From the NCBI GenBank assembly GCA_902728285.1, contig CACVBU010000404.1, positions 137,994-201,993 of the forward strand: a stretch of 64,000 bases of DNA. The letters are read 5' to 3'. The notes beneath the pieces were generated by a model. That model was not told the origin of the DNA, did no database searches, and worked only from the letters and a program-made list of their open reading frames with translations. Both the position numbers and the translations under genes were made by a program. This document shows, in pieces, positions 57,757 to 64,000 of this stretch; the first letter of the stretch is position 1, and every line of letters starts with the position of its first letter. Source of the stretch: Clytia hemisphaerica (lineage: Eukaryota; Cnidaria; Hydrozoa; Leptothecata; Clytiidae).

Positions 57757-60700
57757 ATGGAGAAAATGGGCATTATTGAACTCTTTCTTACCCTGCTACC
57801 TTTTGTACTTTGCACCGAAGAAGGGATTGTAACTTCACAAAATGTTGACGAAGTTTTGCTGAAAGACAAATTTTCATTGGTACTATTTTACGCACCATGG
57901 CAAAAAGACTGCAAGCCAGTGATTGAAATGATTGACAATTTGCGGACCAAATTCCAAAGCAGGGCAGATATTTTCATAGGCAAAGCAGACATTTATAATG
58001 ATTTGAAACTTGCAACGAAGTTTATGATTGAAGATTATTGTCTGTTGAAATATTTTGTTAAAGGAAGTCAAGTAGCTGAAAGGTATGTATTTTGTACTCT
58101 CTAAAACCTACAAAACTATTTATTATTTGGAGCAAGTTATTCTTACGAAAGTCGGTCATTATCGATTGATTATAAACTGCAGGGTTTTTCTCTTTTGTTT
58201 ACCCCATAGGGGGTAAATCTGTTAAAATCGCAATCAAGAAATATACTTGATTTCAAATTGTCATCACCTATCATATTTCACAATTTGAACTTATTGACAC
58301 GCCTGTCTCACAGCCCGGACGAAACTTTTTCCTATAGCGGGGATAAAAATATCGATTGAAATTTCAATGGGGAGAAAATTTTATTGTTCCAAGGCTAAAA
58401 AATCCAGTGGGGATGGTTTTGGAAAGCAATTTCTAAGTAATGCATTTCGAATGGTCATGAAATCAAAGTCAATTTCTCAGTGGGGCCGAAATTCTAGGGT
58501 AGTTTTCCCACCGGGAACAAAATTTTTGCCAAATTTTCCAGTGGGGCCCAAGCGGGTCTGTGACACAGGGGTGTTTAATGGGATGATTAGTTTAGAAGTT
58601 ATCAGCATTTTAAAATTTTGAGTTTATTTTAATTTAAGCGAATTTAGCTTTGTCACATTTTACAATAAATCCATTAAACCTCATCTAGACGATCTATGAC
58701 CCAAAGAATTTGCAGAATGCGCATTCTTGATAAAATTTCAACGACGTTGTTTTAGCGTTCTGTGTCAGTCGTGTCTTTTCCCTTAACTCTTAAAATCTTA
58801 TCTAGGACCCTTGGGCTTCATGAATCTTTCCAGATCTTTCATATATTTCATAACCTACTTCACTTGACGCTCTCTAATTCGATAAAATTTAAAGTCCCAG
58901 TCATCAAGAATTTCTCATAAACGACGCTCTATTATTCGATAAGCTCCATTATTCGATGGAAATCCAATTCCCCTTGAAGATCGAATTAGAGAGCGTGAAC
59001 TGTATAGACCTTATCTTGTTTTGTTTTCTAGCTATGAGGGAAATTTAAATGAAGAAGACATCGAAGTGTTTATCAACGATCAATCCAACACTGAGCTTTC
59101 AGAAGATGACTTTAAGCGCTCCTTGATCAAACTCGACACTGAAACTTTTGATCGGTACATCAGAGACAAGGAAAAAACTGCTTTGGTTTTGTTTTATGCG
59201 AAATGGAGTGCAAAATGTAAAACTTTATTGGAGACCATGAAACGTGCTGCACGACACTTCAAGGTATACTTAGCTCTGGTTTAGACGGCCCACTCTGCCT
59301 ACTTATGAATTTAATTAGGCAGAAAGCTTACTGTCTAAAGTGCATTTCCCTCTAAAGTCATTACATTGTCCTTATTTGACGTCACTGCAAAGACTCTTTT
59401 CAGTCCTTTCAATGCAAGAATTTTAACTGCCAACTTTTTACCCACCTTTTGCCTACTCCAACAATTGGAAAATGCAGGGCAGAGAGTTGGCCGTCTAAAC
59501 TAAAGCTCCTTCACTATAATGCCAGGTTTTCCTCAGTTTGTCACCAAACTCGAAGACGTAAGCAGTGCCGTAGCAACTGGGGGGGGGGGGGGGAGGGGGG
59601 GCTATGCCCCCCCAATAATTTTTTCAAAAATGGTTATTTTGCAAAATGCAAAGTTTTTCTTTTTTAATTTGTCATAATTGTCGTTATGTGCATGTTTTGA
59701 GTGTATTTTTAAGCAATCTAGAGCTCAAATTTTCAAAATTTCCCCCCTCGGGCCAAACCATGGTTGGCCCTCACGGTGTCACTAAACTTCAGCCCCCCCC
59801 CCAATATGAAAATGCTTCCTACGGCACTTCTCGTAAGTCAAACTGGCCCAAAATGTTTTCTGAAGCTCGATCAACGCTACAGGGGTGTTCCGGACGTTAA
59901 ATGTACGTTGCTAAAAAGTTAATTTTTCTGCAGCGAAGAAAGTTCTTAAAATCTGAGATTTTTCTACAATCCCTCTACTAAGTGCTTATCTTTATATTTC
60001 CGTTTTTCAGACAGAACCCCATTGTTTATTTGCCTACATCGACAGTGAAACCAACCATGAGGTCATGGTTAAAGAGAAAATCGGAGAATATCCAGCATTT
60101 AAATTTTATCCAGTCAATAACAAAGATGGTGAGATGTATCTCCCTGGCAAATTTGACGAGAGATGGTCAGAGAAAAACATTACTAAATATATGAGTATCC
60201 ATTGTAAAAGTAAAGTTGCAGAACAACATGTCATGGATAAACTGGTGAGTGGTCAAAGTGAATGTGGTATCTAATATCAGTAGGAAATCTAGAGAGAATA
60301 CTGATGCAAGGCTCTCGTTAGACTAAGAACACATTCTGGAATTTTATGTACTTCCATAACAATCATAAGATATCATTAAATGAAATTCAAGCCAAATGCA
60401 ACTATCATTCCAAAGTACCAAAGCCAAAGAGGGTTTTTAGAAAATTAATGTATACAGCTGCCCTAGGTAGGAGGAGTCTCCTATCCTCCACATGGGAAAG
60501 TAAGTAAATCCCCCGGCTGTAAAAAAGTGCATTTCATACCTTGGAGTGTGAATGATTTTCCCCATCTGAATGATTTTCTTGCACGTTCCAAATTGTGAAA
60601 TGTACTTTTCGTACCCAGATGGTTTACTCATTTTTTCCTGTGCTCCCCGTCATTTATATCCAATTTTCGAACTCTTACTTATCATACTAAATTGAATTTG

Positions 60701-61043
60701 ATTTACGTTTCAGATTGGTAAGATCAAAGATTTAGACATTTTCACTCGAAACTTTATCATGAGAAGTGGAAACACCAAAGAACAAGAGAGAATCATTCGT
60801 GAGACAGTCCTCAAAATCAACATTCTACCACCTGCCAAGCGATTCACAGCAGATTACTATGTTGAGATTATGAGGAGTGTTATGAAGCAGGGTGAAAGCT
60901 TCCTGGATGAAGAGGTAACAAGGATTGATAAGATGTTGTTGGCTGAGATGTTGGAGAAACATAAGGATGAAATGACTGAGAAAAGAAATATTCTTCAACA
61001 TTTCAGATCGCATAGAAATCACTATCGTAAAGATGAACTCTAA
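57757..61043 (+). CDS. PDI-D type ER protein: two thioredoxin folds, ERp29-like tail, KDEL; 4 exons
   Basis: Exons 57757-58082, 59032-59263, 60011-60244 and 60714-61043, phases 2, 0, 0, give 373 residues. A signal peptide (1-19) leads into a thioredoxin fold with LVLFYAPWQKDCK, then a second with LVLFYAKWSAKCK. The end is an all-helical ERp29 C-terminal (D) domain (about 275-365) with the family's ADYYVEIM and a final KDEL for ER retention. In both folds the CxxC first Cys is absent (QKDC, SAKC), leaving Cys52 and Cys171. The first fold's cis-Pro is replaced by Cys95, while the second keeps Pro214. It should act in the ER lumen as a chaperone or monothiol factor rather than a normal disulfide oxidase. 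ERp29 and Windbeutel, which share the D domain, are non-catalytic secretion factors. The first ATG starts the signal peptide. Confidence 0.9.
58297..58574. mobile_element. MITE with ACACSCCTGT ends, intron 1 of the ER protein gene
   Basis: Left ACACGCCTGTCTCACAG and right, other strand, ACACCCCTGTGTCACAG are terminal repeats. Inside, CAGTGGGG-type words recur. Related sequence lies near 22445-22790. Confidence 0.65.
58866..59000. mobile_element. Small pogo-like inverted-repeat element
   Basis: ACGCTCTCTAATTCGAT at the left faces ATCGAATTAGAGAGCGT at the right, with ATTATTCGAT words between. It ends about 35 bases before exon 2 of the ER protein gene. Confidence 0.6.
59564..59828. mobile_element. 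MITE with AGTGCCGTAG ends and G/C runs
   Basis: AGTGCCGTAGCAAC followed by a long G-run at the left faces a C-run region and CCTACGGCACT at the right. It lies in intron 2 of the ER protein gene. Confidence 0.65.
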
Positions 61044-61783
61044 TGGTTGATTCTCTGACAAGGAATCCCAATCTCATCGTTTTCAACCCTCCTTTAGATT
61101 TCTAAGATCTGTTTTAGATTTTGTACTACCTAAGATGTACTGTTTGTTTAGTTTTTGCAAACGTACTTAACGTACGTAACATTATATTAGTATTGGCCAA
61201 AATCAGTCTCCTCGTTGTGAATTGGAATAGATCTTGGTCCTTGGTCCTTTTTTTTCTGGGTGTACTGAATTTTTAAAATTAGGTAAAATTTCGTGTCAGA
61301 AAACTGGAAATGACTGATTGTTACGAAAATCTGTGGATGGCTGATTGTATGGAAATCTGTTTAAATGTTGCACAAATAATTTTTATTTTTCAAGAACTAC
61401 AATTCATAATATTCCAAAATGAAAAAATTAAATAGTTTATAAAAATATTTTCATCAAATAAATGTAAAAAAATATTACTAAAGCATGCAAAATAAAAAAA
61501 AACTTTCGTCTTGACGATGAAATAAAGTCGTCAAAGAGATTTCAATGAAGTTGGTACGATAATATCCAAAAAAATCTAGTTATAATTCACCAAATTTAAT
61601 GAAAGAGTACTGCGTTGCCGTATAACGGAGAGGGACCTGTAGTAATTACTTTCTCCCATCGGAATATATTCTCACAAGAGGTTAGTTTTGGTTAGGCGAG
61701 ACCAATTTGAAAAATATACGAAAACAAAATCGAAATAAATACATCAATACATCCTATCCTAAAATTCTTTACAAAACGTTGGT

Positions 61784-62040
61784 TACACGCCTTTTTATAA
61801 CAACAAACTATATAAGAAGATAAAGCTTCGATGGACAAAATGTTAAGAACAATTTTAGAACATGTTAAGACTTCGTGGACTCTAGAATGCTAAATTTCTT
61901 TAGAAATTCCTTAAAAAGTTACACATAAATGCTCGCAAACTGGCGAAAATAAGAACATTTGAAGAACGGGTTTTAGGCTTACAAACCTAAGAACATCCAA
62001 AGGCTTTAAAAATTTAAGATGTTCTTGTAAAAAACGTGTA
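61784..62040. mobile_element. GTTCTTA-rich MITE, intact reference copy
   Basis: Starts TACACGCCTTTTTATAACAA and ends TTCTTGTAAAAAACGTGTA. This uninterrupted 257-base copy lies between the converging ER-protein and Rab6 genes and serves as the model for the disrupted copies in the GRL intron. Confidence 0.75.
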
Positions 62041-62099
62041 CTTTGTATAACTATTCGATCAGGGACTTTTTAGATGTGGTATCAAATTGGGTAACTTTT

Positions 62100-63582
<1,483 letters not shown>

Positions 63583-63599
63583 TTAGTGACAAAAGAATA

Positions 63600-64000
63600 A
63601 CAGTAGCAAGGTAAGTTATTTTTTTATAGCACCCGTCAATTTCAACAACTCTGCTGACACCCAAATCATTTTGAAGAAAACACCTGCAACCTTGCACCTG
63701 TGGGGGTCTGGGTCTAGTCTCTAACTTTCACGGTCACGCCTTTTGTATAAAGCTCAATGTGTTACTTTATCTCGCGTTAATGACAATGCAATTAAAATCT
63801 GACACTTGATTTAGAAGTTTTCTACCGACACGCTAAAGCTCTAAAGGACCATCTGGAAGGTTTGGATTACGGAATTTCACCTCATCGCTCAACGGACTTT
63901 GCAGTGGGGAGGTCTGGCCGACGTTTGGTCGAACTGTAATCTTCAGTGTGTAAGGGTTAATTGCAGCACATTAAATGCCGACTATCAATTCTCTCCGATT
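63600..64000. other. Rab6 intron; one end of a MITE family
   Basis: No Rab6 exon encoding the upstream G motifs is seen. CCGACACGCTAAAGCTCTAA at about 63826 matches the end of the MITE at 45756-46003; its other end is not in view. Confidence 0.5.

Overview
The window reads as nuclear DNA of an early-branching marine invertebrate, most likely a cnidarian. It is AT-rich, spliceosomal introns are common, and short terminal-inverted-repeat (TIR) transposons are very dense. The proteins are animal-type: ULK3, Rab6, farnesyl diphosphate synthase, an ERp29/PDI-D protein and a rhodopsin-family GPCR. There is also a gustatory-receptor-like (GRL) 7TM gene and a receptor carrying an ApeC (apextrin C-terminal) domain, a domain typical of cnidarians and other marine invertebrates. 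The species cannot be fixed from sequence alone. All gene models were built by hand from splice-site and reading-frame agreement.

Layout. 1-5.9 kb: repeats and a 5'-truncated LINE (minus strand). 6.0-20.6 kb: a 12-exon GRL receptor gene (+), whose introns hold nested transposons (piggyBac-like inside a MITE, MITE inside a pogo-like MITE, a Mutator-like element with a perfect 9-bp target duplication) and a decayed copy of one exon. 20.6-25.7 kb: TA-flanked TIR elements. 25.8-27.2 kb: single-exon ULK3-like kinase (-). 27.3-33.5 kb: gene-free, almost all TIR elements. 33.6-34.3 kb: two-exon secreted Cys-rich protein (-). 35.8-36.9 kb: farnesyl diphosphate synthase with intronless coding region (+). 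38.5-56.6 kb: a 12-exon transmembrane receptor (+) with C-type-lectin-like, discoidin (F5/8C), ApeC and EGF-like ectodomain, kinase-homology domain and a guanylate-cyclase domain that has lost key catalytic residues; its intron 10 holds a single-exon GPCR on the opposite strand. 57.8-61.0 kb: 4-exon ER protein with two thioredoxin folds, an ERp29-type tail and KDEL (+). 62.1-63.6 kb: last three exons of a Rab6 GTPase (-), continuing past the window edge.

The most interesting object is the 38.5-56.6 kb receptor: an ectodomain built of carbohydrate/microbe-binding modules joined to the body plan of a membrane guanylate cyclase, with a predicted inactive cyclase. I know of no described receptor with this domain order, but that is from memory and needs a database check. 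The genes do not form an operon. The second theme is repeat architecture: many unrelated TIR families here share one design, short TIRs enclosing degenerate minisatellite units rich in C/G runs.
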